A DNA stretch of 64,000 nucleotides, taken from NCBI RefSeq assembly GCF_004342985.1, contig NZ_SMBO01000001.1, positions 1,587,037 through 1,651,036 of the forward strand, read 5' to 3'. Positions 43,673 through 52,607 of the stretch are shown here, one piece after another. The stretch's first letter is position 1. Each line of letters opens with the position of its first letter. This DNA is from Novosphingobium sp. PhB57. Its GTDB lineage: Bacteria > Pseudomonadota > Alphaproteobacteria > Sphingomonadales > Sphingomonadaceae. A model generated the notes under the pieces. The model saw only the letters and a program-made list of their open reading frames with translations. It did not search any database and was not told the DNA's origin. The position numbers and the translations under genes were made by a program.

Positions 43673-45250
43673 ATGACGGCACCGCGCATCACTCGCCGCA
43701 CCCTGGTGGCCTCGGCAGCGACCCTTGCCGCAGCCCCCGCGCCGCTTCTGGCACGGCCCTCGCCGGGCTCGGCCGCCGCGCCGGTCGTTGGCCGCTACAC
43801 CGGCCTTGCCGAACAGGGCGTGCTCGCCTTCAAGGGCATCCGCTACGGCCACGCCGCGCGGTTCGCGCAGGCAGTGGCCGAACCCTGGGCCGGGCCGCCG
43901 GTCAAGGCCCAGGCCTCCGCCCCGATCTGCCCCCAGCGCGGCCTCGACAGCGAGCGTCAGGCCGAGGACTGCCTTTTCCTCAACCTCTGGACGCCCGAGG
44001 CGAACCCGGCCGCCAAACGCGCGGTCATGGTCTATTTCCACGGCGGCGCCTATACCACCGGCTCGGTCACCGACCCCCTCACGCACGGCGCCCGGCTGGC
44101 GGGCAGCGGCAACGTGGTGGTCGTTTCGGTGAACCACCGCCTCAATGCCCTCGGCTATGCCTGGCTCAAGCCCTTCGGCGCGACGTATGCCGACAGCGGC
44201 AACCTGGGCCAGCTCGACCTCATCCTCGCGCTGCAATGGGTCCGCGATCACATCGCCCGGTTCGGCGGCGACCCGGCGCGCGTCATGGTGTTCGGCCAGT
44301 CCGGCGGCGGCGCCAAGATCGCCACGCTCATGGCCATGCCCGCCGCACGGGGACTGTTCCACAGCGCCGCGACCATGAGCGGCCAGCAAGTCCAGGCCAG
44401 CGGCCCGATGCACGCCTGGGCGCGCACGCAGGCGCTGATGGCCGCCGTCAAGCTCGCGCCCGGCGATGTCGAGGGCCTGCGCAACCTGCCGATCGAACGG
44501 CTGGTGGACGGCCTTGCCGCCACCGATCCGGTCATGGGCAGCGGCCCGCTCTACTTCGGCCCGGTGCTGGACATGACCAATCTGCCGCGCCATCCCTTCT
44601 GGCCGGACGCCGCGCCGCAGTCGGTGTCGGTGCCGATGATCCTGGGCAATACCCACGAGGAGACGCGCGCCTTCCTCGACCCGCGCGGCCCCAGGCTCAA
44701 GGGCCTCGACTGGAGCAACCTGGCCGAGCGCGTCGGCCGCGAGGTCAAGATCGACCTCGATCCGCAGTGGATGATCGACCAGTACCGCGCCCGCCAGCCG
44801 GACTGGACCGCCGAGCAGATCTACTATGCCGCCACCACCGCGGGCCGCTCATGGCCGGGCCAGGTGATCGAGGCGGACGCGCGCGCCAGAGCCGGGGCCG
44901 AGGCCACCTGGGTCTACCAGCTCGAACGCCCCTCGCCCGTCGATCCCCTGCGCGGCGCGGCGCATACCGACGACATTCCCTATGTCTTCGGCACGCTCGA
45001 CGCTCCGGGCAGTTTCTCCGGCACGGACGACAAGGCCCGGGCGCTGAGCAAGACGATGATGGCGGCCTTCACCGGCCTTGCGAAAACCGGGCGTCCCGGC
45101 TCCGGCGATCGGGCGGCGGACTGGCGCCCTTACACCGTCCCCACGCGGGCGACGATGGTGTTCGGCGAGGAGACGCGGATGGAGGACGACCCGCGCGGCT
45201 GGCAGCGCAAGCTCTGGGCTACCGCGCCTTATGTCCAGCCCGGCACCTGA
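43673..45250 (+). CDS. Type-B carboxylesterase with Tat-like signal
   Basis: 525 residues. The N-terminus ITRRTLVASAATLAAAPAPLLA has a twin-arginine pattern, so export is likely. FHGGAY oxyanion motif, GQSGGGAK nucleophile elbow with Ser210, EDCLFLNLW and the HTDDIPYVFG His loop are intact. Its place at the end of the kduI-kduD-kdgK run suggests action on acylated or esterified pectic substrates, but a 75-base spacer with a repeat-like sequence separates it. The substrate is inferred only. Confidence 0.88.
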   Translation: MTAPRITRRTLVASAATLAAAPAPLLARPSPGSAAAPVVGRYTGLAEQGVLAFKGIRYGHAARFAQAVAEPWAGPPVKAQASAPICPQRGLDSERQAEDCLFLNLWTPEANPAAKRAVMVYFHGGAYTTGSVTDPLTHGARLAGSGNVVVVSVNHRLNALGYAWLKPFGATYADSGNLGQLDLILALQWVRDHIARFGGDPARVMVFGQSGGGAKIATLMAMPAARGLFHSAATMSGQQVQASGPMHAWARTQALMAAVKLAPGDVEGLRNLPIERLVDGLAATDPVMGSGPLYFGPVLDMTNLPRHPFWPDAAPQSVSVPMILGNTHEETRAFLDPRGPRLKGLDWSNLAERVGREVKIDLDPQWMIDQYRARQPDWTAEQIYYAATTAGRSWPGQVIEADARARAGAEATWVYQLERPSPVDPLRGAAHTDDIPYVFGTLDAPGSFSGTDDKARALSKTMMAAFTGLAKTGRPGSGDRAADWRPYTVPTRATMVFGEETRMEDDPRGWQRKLWATAPYVQPGT

Positions 45251-45253
45251 TCG

Positions 45254-45535
45254 TCAGGCCCAGGCGGCCCAGATCAGGCCCGCCACCACGCCCGCCTGAA
45301 CCGTCACGATCCAGCGCAGCCGGTCCACGAACGGCTGCTTGCGCGTCTTGTGCCGCAGCACGCGGCGCGCCAGCAGGGCGCCGGGCGAGCCGCCGAGCGC
45401 GGCGAACGCCAGCAGGCGCCGCTCCGGCACGCGCCGTCCGCCCGCGATCGCCCGGCCCTTGTCGAAGGCGAAAGCGAAAAAGGCGATGAGGTTGGCCAGG
45501 GCGAGATAGGCGGCAACAAGGGTGGGAATGTCCAT
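45254..45535 (-). CDS. DUF1294 membrane protein
   Basis: 93 residues from ATG 45535. Two or three membrane segments with the DUF1294 signature FAFDKGRAIAGGRRVPERRLLAFAALGGSPGALLARR (in parts: AFDKGRA, RVPERRLL, GGSPGA). The function is unknown. It converges on the esterase gene with 3 bases between stops. Confidence 0.8.
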   Translation of the reverse strand: MDIPTLVAAYLALANLIAFFAFAFDKGRAIAGGRRVPERRLLAFAALGGSPGALLARRVLRHKTRKQPFVDRLRWIVTVQAGVVAGLIWAAWA

Positions 45536-45665
45536 CCCCGCCGCCATTCCAGCAGAGCGCGGCTCCGTCCAGCCGAAAGAACCGGCAAACCGCCCGTAAG
45601 ACTGGCCAGACTGCCCGCAAACTGTCATCGTGGCATGCAAGTGCAGTGACTGACACGGAGCAGAT

Positions 45666-47849
45666 GTGAAGAGCCAGGACATGCTCGAAATTACCGAGAC
45701 CACCGAAGCCCCGGAAATCGTCGAGGTCGACGATATTTCCACCCAGCCCGCGCGGTTCTTCAACCGCGAGCTGAGTTGGCTCGCCTTCAACGAGCGCGTC
45801 CTCGCCGAAGCCACCAATCCGAACTATCCGGTGCTCGAACGTCTGCGGTTCCTGTCGATTTCCGGCAGCAACATCGACGAATTCCTGATGGTGCGCGTCG
45901 CCGGTCTCGCCGGGCAGGTCCGCCGCCAGATCGAGGAAATCTCGATCGACGGCCTCACTCCCTCGCAGGCGCTGACCTCCACGCACGAGAAAGTGATCGA
46001 GCTGGAGCAGATCCAGCAGGAAACCTGGAAGGACCTCAAGCTCCAGCTGGCCGATTGCGGCATCCGCGTGGTGGGCGACGCCCGCCTCGACGGCGACCGC
46101 GAGGCCTGGCTGCGCAGCTACTTCCTCGAACACGTCATGCCGGTGATCACCCCGCAGGCGATCGATCCCGCGCACCCCTTCCCCTTCGTGGCCAACCAGG
46201 GCATCGGCGTGCTCTTCGCGCTGACCCGCCTGGCCGACGATGCGCCGGTCATGGAAATGGTCCTGATCCCCGCCCCGCTGCCGCGCTTCGTGCGGATCCC
46301 GGGTGAGGACGCGGCCTGGATTTCCATCGAGGACCTGATCTGCCGCAATGCGGACGAGCTGTTTCCCGGCTTCGGCGTGAACGGCCACGGCGTGTTCCGC
46401 ATCCTGCGCGACAGCGACATCGAGATCGAGGAAGATGCCGAGGATCTGGTGCGCTACTACCGCACCGCGATCCAGCGCCGCCGCCGCGGCCTGGTGATCG
46501 TGCTCCAGCTTCAGGGCGCCTTCGATCCTTCCGCAGAGGAACTGCTGCGCAACCAGCTCGGCCTCGACAAGGCGCTGATCATGAAGACGGAAGGCCTGAT
46601 CGGCTTCTCCGGCCTTTCCGCGATCTGCGACGAGGATCGGCCCGAGCTGAAGTTCGAGCCTTATTCCCCCCGCTATCCCGAACGCATTCTCGAACATGAC
46701 GGCGATATCTTCGCCGCCATCCGCGAGAAGGACATCGTCGTCCAGCATCCTTACGAAAGCTTCGAGGTGGTGATCGACTTCCTGCGCCAGGCCGCGCGGG
46801 ACCCGGACGTGATCGCCATCAAGCAGACGCTCTACCGCGCCGGCAAGCAGTCCGCGATCATCTCCGCGCTGATCTACGCCGCCGAACAGGGCAAGTCGGT
46901 GACGGCGGTGGTCGAGCTGAAGGCCCGCTTCGACGAGGAGCAGAACCTGCTCTGGGCCAGCCAGCTCGAACGGGCCGGCGTCCAGGTGATCTACGGCTTC
47001 GTGGACTGGAAAACCCACGCCAAGACCTCGATGATCGTGCGCCGCGAGGGTGAGGGTTACCGCACCTACTGCCACTTCGGCACCGGCAACTATCACCCGA
47101 TCACGGCACGCATCTATACCGACTTGTCCTACTTCACCGCCGATCCCGCGATCGGCCGCGACGTGGGCCGGCTGTTCAACTTCATCACCGGCTATGTCGA
47201 GCCCAAGGTGACGGAGTGCCTGTCGATCTCGCCGATCTCGCTGCGCTCGACGATCTACGCCGGGATCGACGGCGAGATCGAGAATGCCCGCAACGGCAAG
47301 CCGGCGGCGATCTGGGCCAAGCTCAATTCGCTGACCGATCCCGACCTGATCGACCGCCTCTACGCCGCCAGCCGGGCCGGGGTGGACATCGACCTGGTGG
47401 TGCGCGGCATCTGCTGCCTGCGCCCCGGGATCGAGGGCCTGTCCGAGAATATCGCGGTCAAGTCCATCATCGGCCGATTCCTCGAACACTGCCGCATCTG
47501 GGCCTTCGCCAATGGCGCGGAACTGCCCAACCGCAAGGCCAAGGTCTACATCACCTCGGCCGACGCGATGAGCCGCAATCTCGACCGCCGGGTCGAGGTC
47601 ATGGTGCCGATCACCAACAAGACCGTGCACGACCAGGTGCTGGACCAGGTCATGCTGGCCAACCTGCTGGACACCGAACAGTCCTGGATTCTCCATCCGG
47701 ACGGCACTTCGGAGCGCGTGGGAGAGAGCGACAACCCGTTCAATCTCCACCGCTATTTCATGACCAACCCGTCGCTCTCCGGGCGCGGCGCATCGCTTGC
47801 CAGTGGACGAAAGGTGCCAAAGCTCTCGCTAAGGCGCGGCAATATCTGA
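45666..47849 (+). CDS. ppk1: Polyphosphate kinase 1
   Basis: 727 residues from GTG 45666 (GGAGCA ribosome-binding site). PPK1 domains N, H, C1, C2: FFNRELSWLAFNERVL, NIDEFLMVRVAGL, KQTLYR, the autophosphorylated His in WKTHAKT, and YCHFGTGNYHP are all present. Polymerises ATP phosphate into polyphosphate at the membrane. ppx follows after 47 bases, so synthesis and degradation are paired. Confidence 0.97.
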   Translation: MKSQDMLEITETTEAPEIVEVDDISTQPARFFNRELSWLAFNERVLAEATNPNYPVLERLRFLSISGSNIDEFLMVRVAGLAGQVRRQIEEISIDGLTPSQALTSTHEKVIELEQIQQETWKDLKLQLADCGIRVVGDARLDGDREAWLRSYFLEHVMPVITPQAIDPAHPFPFVANQGIGVLFALTRLADDAPVMEMVLIPAPLPRFVRIPGEDAAWISIEDLICRNADELFPGFGVNGHGVFRILRDSDIEIEEDAEDLVRYYRTAIQRRRRGLVIVLQLQGAFDPSAEELLRNQLGLDKALIMKTEGLIGFSGLSAICDEDRPELKFEPYSPRYPERILEHDGDIFAAIREKDIVVQHPYESFEVVIDFLRQAARDPDVIAIKQTLYRAGKQSAIISALIYAAEQGKSVTAVVELKARFDEEQNLLWASQLERAGVQVIYGFVDWKTHAKTSMIVRREGEGYRTYCHFGTGNYHPITARIYTDLSYFTADPAIGRDVGRLFNFITGYVEPKVTECLSISPISLRSTIYAGIDGEIENARNGKPAAIWAKLNSLTDPDLIDRLYAASRAGVDIDLVVRGICCLRPGIEGLSENIAVKSIIGRFLEHCRIWAFANGAELPNRKAKVYITSADAMSRNLDRRVEVMVPITNKTVHDQVLDQVMLANLLDTEQSWILHPDGTSERVGESDNPFNLHRYFMTNPSLSGRGASLASGRKVPKLSLRRGNI

Positions 47850-47896
47850 CATAGGGAGCGCAGGCAGCCCGCTCCCGGGCGATTCGTCTGAACGGA

Positions 47897-49393
47897 ATGA
47901 TCGGCATTAGCCACAGCAGCGAAAAGCGCGCGATTATCGACATTGGTTCGAACACCGTGCGCATGGTCGTCTACAACGGGCCGCCGCGTGCGCCGGTCGT
48001 CATCCTGAACGAGAAGGTCAATGCCCGGCTCGGCCGCGATCTGGGCAAGACCGGCGCGATCAACGACAAGTCGATGAAGACCGCGCTGGTGGCGCTGGCC
48101 CGGTTCTCGGGCCTTCTGCGCCTGCTCGACGTCAAGGACGTGGAGTGCGTGGCCACTGCCGCCGCGCGGGACGCCTCCAACGGCAAGATCTTCCTCGATG
48201 CCGTGCGCCAGTTCGGCCTCTCCCCCCGCCTGCTTTCGGGCGAGGAAGAGGCCCGCGCCAGCGCCACCGGCGTGATCGCCGCCTTCCCCGGCGCGCACGG
48301 CGTGGCCGCGGACCTTGGCGGCGGCAGCCTGGAACTCGTGGAAATCGCGGAAGGCCGCAGCACCGGCGGCATCACCCTGCCGTTCGGCACCCTGCTGCTG
48401 CCCGACTTGCGCGCCGCGGGCGAGAGCAGGTTCTCCGAAACCGTGCACAAGGCCCTCGACAAGGCCGGTTGGGGCGATCCCCATGACGCCAAGGGCCGCG
48501 GCCAGCCGCTCTACATCGTCGGCGGATCCTGGCGCGCCCTGGCGCTTCAGGCGATGCGCGCGCTCGACTTCCCGGTGGACGATCCCCACGGCTTCGAGCT
48601 TCCCGCCTCCGAAGCGCTGCGCCTCGCGCGGATCTTTGCCAAGGGCAAGCTCAATGACGTGGATCCGCGCATTTCCGCCAGCCGCCTCGCCACCCTGCCC
48701 GATGCCGCCGCGCTGATGGTGGAAGTGATCGCGCGGCTCAAGCCGTCGAAGCTGGTGTTCTCCTCATGGGGCCTGCGCGAAGGCCTGCTTCATGCGCAGC
48801 TCCCCGCCGAAATCCAGGCGCAGGACCCAATGCTCGCCAGCGTCGCCGGTTTCTCCGCCTCGGCCCGGGTCACGGCGGACGACGCCATGGCCCTCGCCCG
48901 CTGGACCGCGCCGGTCTGCCGCGAGGAACCGCAGGATCGCCAGCTTCGCCAGGCCTCGGGCCTGCTCGCCCTGGCCGCGATGCGCACCGAACCGAACCTG
49001 CGTACCGAGGAAGCCATGACCTGGGCCCTGCGCAAGCGCTGGATCGGCCTCGACATGCACGGACGCGGCATGATGGCCATGACCGTCTTCGCCAATTCCG
49101 GCCAGACCGAAGTGCCCGAACAGTTCACCCGCCTCGCCGTGCAGGAAGACCTGGACCGGGCGATCGGCTGGGGCCTGGCCGTGCGCCTGTGCCGCCGCCT
49201 CACGGGCTGCTCGGCGCAGGGCCTTGCCCAGAGCGCCGTCCGCAGCGAGGACGGCAAGCTGGTGCTCACCCTCTCTCCCGCCATGCGCCCGCTCTACAGC
49301 CCCGGCGTCGCCAAGGACCACAAGGCGCTGGCCGATTGGCTGGGCCTGGCCTGCGAGGTTCGCGATTCCAGCGGGCTGGCCTTGGTGGATTGA
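47897..49393 (+). CDS. ppx: Exopolyphosphatase (Ppx/GppA family)
   Basis: 498 residues. N-terminal actin-like ASKHA fold: DIGSNTVRMVVY (15-26), EEEARASATGV, DLGGGSLELVEI; a C-terminal HD-like helical part (about 320-498) is typical of the long form. It hydrolyses polyphosphate or pppGpp. Downstream of ppk1. Confidence 0.93.
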   Translation: MIGISHSSEKRAIIDIGSNTVRMVVYNGPPRAPVVILNEKVNARLGRDLGKTGAINDKSMKTALVALARFSGLLRLLDVKDVECVATAAARDASNGKIFLDAVRQFGLSPRLLSGEEEARASATGVIAAFPGAHGVAADLGGGSLELVEIAEGRSTGGITLPFGTLLLPDLRAAGESRFSETVHKALDKAGWGDPHDAKGRGQPLYIVGGSWRALALQAMRALDFPVDDPHGFELPASEALRLARIFAKGKLNDVDPRISASRLATLPDAAALMVEVIARLKPSKLVFSSWGLREGLLHAQLPAEIQAQDPMLASVAGFSASARVTADDAMALARWTAPVCREEPQDRQLRQASGLLALAAMRTEPNLRTEEAMTWALRKRWIGLDMHGRGMMAMTVFANSGQTEVPEQFTRLAVQEDLDRAIGWGLAVRLCRRLTGCSAQGLAQSAVRSEDGKLVLTLSPAMRPLYSPGVAKDHKALADWLGLACEVRDSSGLALVD

Positions 49394-49528
49394 ACGCCGC
49401 CGGAAGCTGACCCGATAGGTGCAGCCGGTCGCCGAACAGGCCACTCGGCGGTCACGAACGGATCCTGAAACACGTTCACGATGACGGGGGTGTTTGCGCG
49501 CCTCTGGACGATCGCGGGCTCGCTTTGG

Positions 49529-49553
49529 GGAGCGCTCGAAGGTCGAGCGCTCC
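49529..49553 (-). terminator. Stem-loop just after virB11
   Basis: GGAGCGCTCGA and TCGAGCGCTCC form a perfect 11-bp stem with a 3-base loop, 3 bases beyond the virB11 stop. Probably marks the 3' end of the virB transcript; there is no U-run. Confidence 0.6.
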
Positions 49554-49556
49554 GTG

Positions 49557-50627
49557 CTATCCCACCAGGGTCGCGCTTTCGGCGATCTGGCTGATGCCGC
49601 GCTTGCCGCCCTGGCGGTCCAGCTGCACGACGATGTCGATCACGGACGCCGCATACTCCAGCGTCTCCGCGCGCGTGAGGCCGATGCCGGTCTGCATGGA
49701 CATCAGCGCGATCTGCTCCAGCGCGCCGCGCGGCGTGTTCGCGTGGACAGTGGAGAAGGAGCCGGGATGGCCGGTGTTGATGGCGCGCAGGAACGAGACG
49801 GTCTCGCTGCCGCGCAGTTCCCCCAGCACGATGCGGTCGGGGCGCAGGCGCAAGGCGGCCTGGAGCAAGTCGTTGGCCGAAACCTTGGCCTCGCCGAGTT
49901 CGCCCTTCACCGCGATCAGGCCGACGCCATTGGCGCCCGGCAGTCGCAGTTCGGCGGTATCTTCCACCACGACGACGCGCTCGTGCTGCGGGATTTCCGA
50001 AAGCATGGCGTTGAGGAAGGTGGTCTTGCCGGTCGACGTGCCGCCCGAGATCAGGATGGTGCGGCGGCGGCGGATGGCATCGCGCAGGAAGGCGATCGGC
50101 TCGGCCATGGGGTCGGGCGTCGGCTCTTCCACCAGCGGGGCGATCGGCCCGCGGTCGTAAGCGTCCAGCGGCAATTCGAGCAGACGATGGCGACGGATCG
50201 CCATGGCCCAGTTGGAACGCGTCGCCGGCGGCCCGACGAGCTGGATACGCGCGCCGCCGCCGCTCTGGCCGGAGTGGCTGCCGTAGCCGGGCAAAGTGGC
50301 GGAAAGCAGCGGATGTTCGCGGTTGATGCCCTGGTGGCTGATCCGCGCCACCTGTTCCGCCAGGCGCTGGAGCAGGCGGTTGTCCATCTCCGGCAACCGG
50401 ATATGCTGCATCCCCGGATGCGCCGCGTCCTCCACCCAGATCTCGCCAGGGCGGTTGACGAGGATCTCGGTCACCGTCTCGCGGTCGAGCCACGGGCGCA
50501 GCGGCGCCAGATAGGCGTCGAGATAGACCGATCGCGCCGCGGAAAGGCCGGCCCCGGCCTCGGGGTCAGTCACGGGCTTGCCGATCGCGGAGCGCTCGGG
50601 CTGAAGGGAGAAGACGTCGGCGACCAT
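49557..50627 (-). CDS. virB11: T4SS ATPase VirB11
   Basis: 356 residues. Hexameric secretion ATPase: N-terminal domain (about 30-160), Walker A GGTSTGKT with Lys201, VVVVEDTAEL Asp box, LRPDRIVLGELRG Walker B, and the STVHANTP His box. Powers pilus biogenesis and substrate passage at the inner membrane. Last gene of the virB run. Confidence 0.95.
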   Translation of the reverse strand: MVADVFSLQPERSAIGKPVTDPEAGAGLSAARSVYLDAYLAPLRPWLDRETVTEILVNRPGEIWVEDAAHPGMQHIRLPEMDNRLLQRLAEQVARISHQGINREHPLLSATLPGYGSHSGQSGGGARIQLVGPPATRSNWAMAIRRHRLLELPLDAYDRGPIAPLVEEPTPDPMAEPIAFLRDAIRRRRTILISGGTSTGKTTFLNAMLSEIPQHERVVVVEDTAELRLPGANGVGLIAVKGELGEAKVSANDLLQAALRLRPDRIVLGELRGSETVSFLRAINTGHPGSFSTVHANTPRGALEQIALMSMQTGIGLTRAETLEYAASVIDIVVQLDRQGGKRGISQIAESATLVG

Positions 50628-50645
50628 GTTGCAACGAGACCTGGA

Positions 50646-51725
50646 TCACTGGACCTGGCTGAAATCCAGGTCCTTGGCGGTGAAGACGCGGATCGGTTCG
50701 CCCTGGCGGACGCGGATCGTCGGACCGACGCTGCCGCTCTGCTGGACGGCGGCTGCCGCCGCGGACTGTCCGCCGCCGACCACCACGCTGGAGCCGCTGG
50801 TGGCGAGCGTGGACAGGCCGCCGACGACCGAAAGCAGCATGGCCGAACCGAAGCGTTCGAAGAAGTGGCTATTGACCTTGCCCGGAAGGCCCGTCTCGCC
50901 GCCGAAGGCGATGGCCGGAGAGCCGAGGTTGACCGAGACGCCGTCCGGACGGATCAGGCGGCTCCAGATCACGTAGGCGCGCTTCTGGCCCGCGGTCAGG
51001 CCGCTCTTGTACTGGCCGATCAGGCGCGAGGAGCGCGGGACCAGCGTGCGCTTGCCGTCGAAGCTGCGGACGTCGGCCGAGACGATGGCGCGGACGTAGC
51101 CGGGCACGTCCGTGTCGATCGCCGTTTCCAGCACGGCCGGGATCAGGGTGCCCTGGGTGACCGTGGTGGCGGGATCGAAAGTATGGGCCGCGGCGGCCGT
51201 GGTGCCGGTGCCGCCGATGCGCGCGGCGAAATCATCGTTGGGATTGGCCGCCTTGCCTTCTCCGGCTGCGCCCACGGCGGGGATCGTCACGGCATTGCCG
51301 CCGGCATCGAACACCACGGTGGGGTTGGCGAAGGGATTGGCCTCGGGCGCGGGCGCAGCGCCGGGAGCGGCCGCCAGGACCGGAGCGGGCGCAGGCGCCG
51401 GCAGCGGGGCGGGCGTCGCTTCGGGCTGCGGCGCAGCGGCGACCGGCGCAGGAGCGGGCGGCGCGATCGGCTGCGGCGCGGCGGGCTGGGGCTGGGCCGC
51501 CGGTCCATTGCGGACCGAGTCCATCGACCAGAGGGTCAAGCCGCCCAGTGCGGCCACGATCAGGACGCCGGCGGCCAGGCCCAGGCCATCGGCCTTCTTG
51601 CGCTGGCTGACCTGCGGCATGACGTTGCGCGTGGCCAGGTCGATGACCTGAGCGCCCTCGCCGTCACGCGGATCGGCGCCGGCCGTGCTTTCGAACTTCT
51701 CACGCAGTGTGGAATTGGGCGCCAT
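50646..51725 (-). CDS. virB10: T4SS core protein VirB10
   Basis: 359 residues. A cytoplasmic N-terminus and one membrane helix (about 45-65), a long Pro/Ala-rich linker (about 75-150) and the C-terminal TrbI/VirB10 beta domain (about 175-355: LIPAVLETAIDTDVPGYVRA, RLIGQYKSGLTAGQKR in parts). It spans both membranes and forms the outer-membrane pore with VirB9. Stop lies 18 bases before virB11's start. Confidence 0.93.
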   Translation of the reverse strand: MAPNSTLREKFESTAGADPRDGEGAQVIDLATRNVMPQVSQRKKADGLGLAAGVLIVAALGGLTLWSMDSVRNGPAAQPQPAAPQPIAPPAPAPVAAAPQPEATPAPLPAPAPAPVLAAAPGAAPAPEANPFANPTVVFDAGGNAVTIPAVGAAGEGKAANPNDDFAARIGGTGTTAAAAHTFDPATTVTQGTLIPAVLETAIDTDVPGYVRAIVSADVRSFDGKRTLVPRSSRLIGQYKSGLTAGQKRAYVIWSRLIRPDGVSVNLGSPAIAFGGETGLPGKVNSHFFERFGSAMLLSVVGGLSTLATSGSSVVVGGGQSAAAAAVQQSGSVGPTIRVRQGEPIRVFTAKDLDFSQVQ

Positions 51726-51728
51726 GTG

Positions 51729-52607
51729 TCAGTTCCCGTTCGATGAAGCGAGGTTTGCGGCAGTCGCCACCGGAGCCGCGGCGCTGGCACCCGAGCCGGC
51801 GGGGGCGGGCGCGTCGGGCCGCTGGTTTTCCAGCGTGGCGCTGGCCTTGCCGGAGCGCAGGATGATGAGCTTGGGCACTTCGCCCAGCACGATCGTCTGG
51901 CCGCGCACCGCGTAGTTCACCGGGCCTTCGTCGCCCTTCTCGTTCTGCACGAGAATGGCGGGCACGGCCGTGTTGTCCGGCCAGAGCAGGTACGTGGAGA
52001 TCCCGTCGTCATAGACGCGCGCGGGTTGCAGCTTGGCGATGCCGGCGCGCTTCCATGCAAAGTTCAGGGCCGAGGCGTCGACCGGCGTGGCCGCCGGATC
52101 GCCCGCCGCCAGCGCCTGTTCGGCAGGGTCGAGCGCAGCCGTCCGCGCGGCACCGGGGGCACCGGGCACGGTCTCTGCCGGCTCGTCCTTGTACGTGAAG
52201 CGCAGCATGTAGAGCGGGCGCGCCTTGGGCGAGGCGACGAGGTCGAAGAAATAGGTATGGCGGTTGGTCACCACCGTCATGTTCGTGCGGCCACTGGCGT
52301 CGAGCGGCTTCACGAACAGCAGATCGGCGCGCTTGTTGGGCGTGATCTGCCAGGTCTGCGAATCGCCGACCGCCACGTTCTCGATCGCCTCGTTCTTGCC
52401 GAAGGCGATGGTCGCCTGGACGCCGGTGCGGCCGTCGATCCGGACGACTTCGTTGTCGGAATAGGCGTGCTGCACCAGTCGCTCATCCGCCTGCGCGGGC
52501 GCGGCCAGAAGTGCAAGCGCCGGGACGGCGGTCGCGGCCAGGGCGCAAGCGTAGGCACGGGCGTAGGCGCGGGCGTAGGCGCGGGCCGGGGCCTGAAGCC
52601 GAATCAT
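51729..52607 (-). CDS. virB9: T4SS core protein VirB9
   Basis: 292 residues. Signal peptide containing a peculiar run of RAYA repeats (about residues 9-20), then the N-domain (VVRIDGRTGVQATIAFG, ADLLFVKP) and the C-terminal outer-membrane domain (LNFAWKRAGIAKLQPARVYDDGISTYLLW in parts). Starts at ATG 52607, overlapping virB6 by 4 bases (ATGA), so tightly coupled. Confidence 0.93.
   Translation of the reverse strand: MIRLQAPARAYARAYARAYACALAATAVPALALLAAPAQADERLVQHAYSDNEVVRIDGRTGVQATIAFGKNEAIENVAVGDSQTWQITPNKRADLLFVKPLDASGRTNMTVVTNRHTYFFDLVASPKARPLYMLRFTYKDEPAETVPGAPGAARTAALDPAEQALAAGDPAATPVDASALNFAWKRAGIAKLQPARVYDDGISTYLLWPDNTAVPAILVQNEKGDEGPVNYAVRGQTIVLGEVPKLIILRSGKASATLENQRPDAPAPAGSGASAAAPVATAANLASSNGN

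Noticed and set aside
42521..44656. 711-codon antisense frame
   Set aside because: Antisense to kdgK and the esterase; Gly/Arg/His-rich composition typical of GC-rich shadow frames.
45219..47750. 843-codon antisense frame opposite ppk1
   Set aside because: Shadow of ppk1; His/Asp/Arg-rich, no domain, no ribosome site.
49494..51746. 750-codon frame opposite virB10 and virB11
   Set aside because: Shadow of the virB genes; low-complexity Asp/Arg/Gly content.
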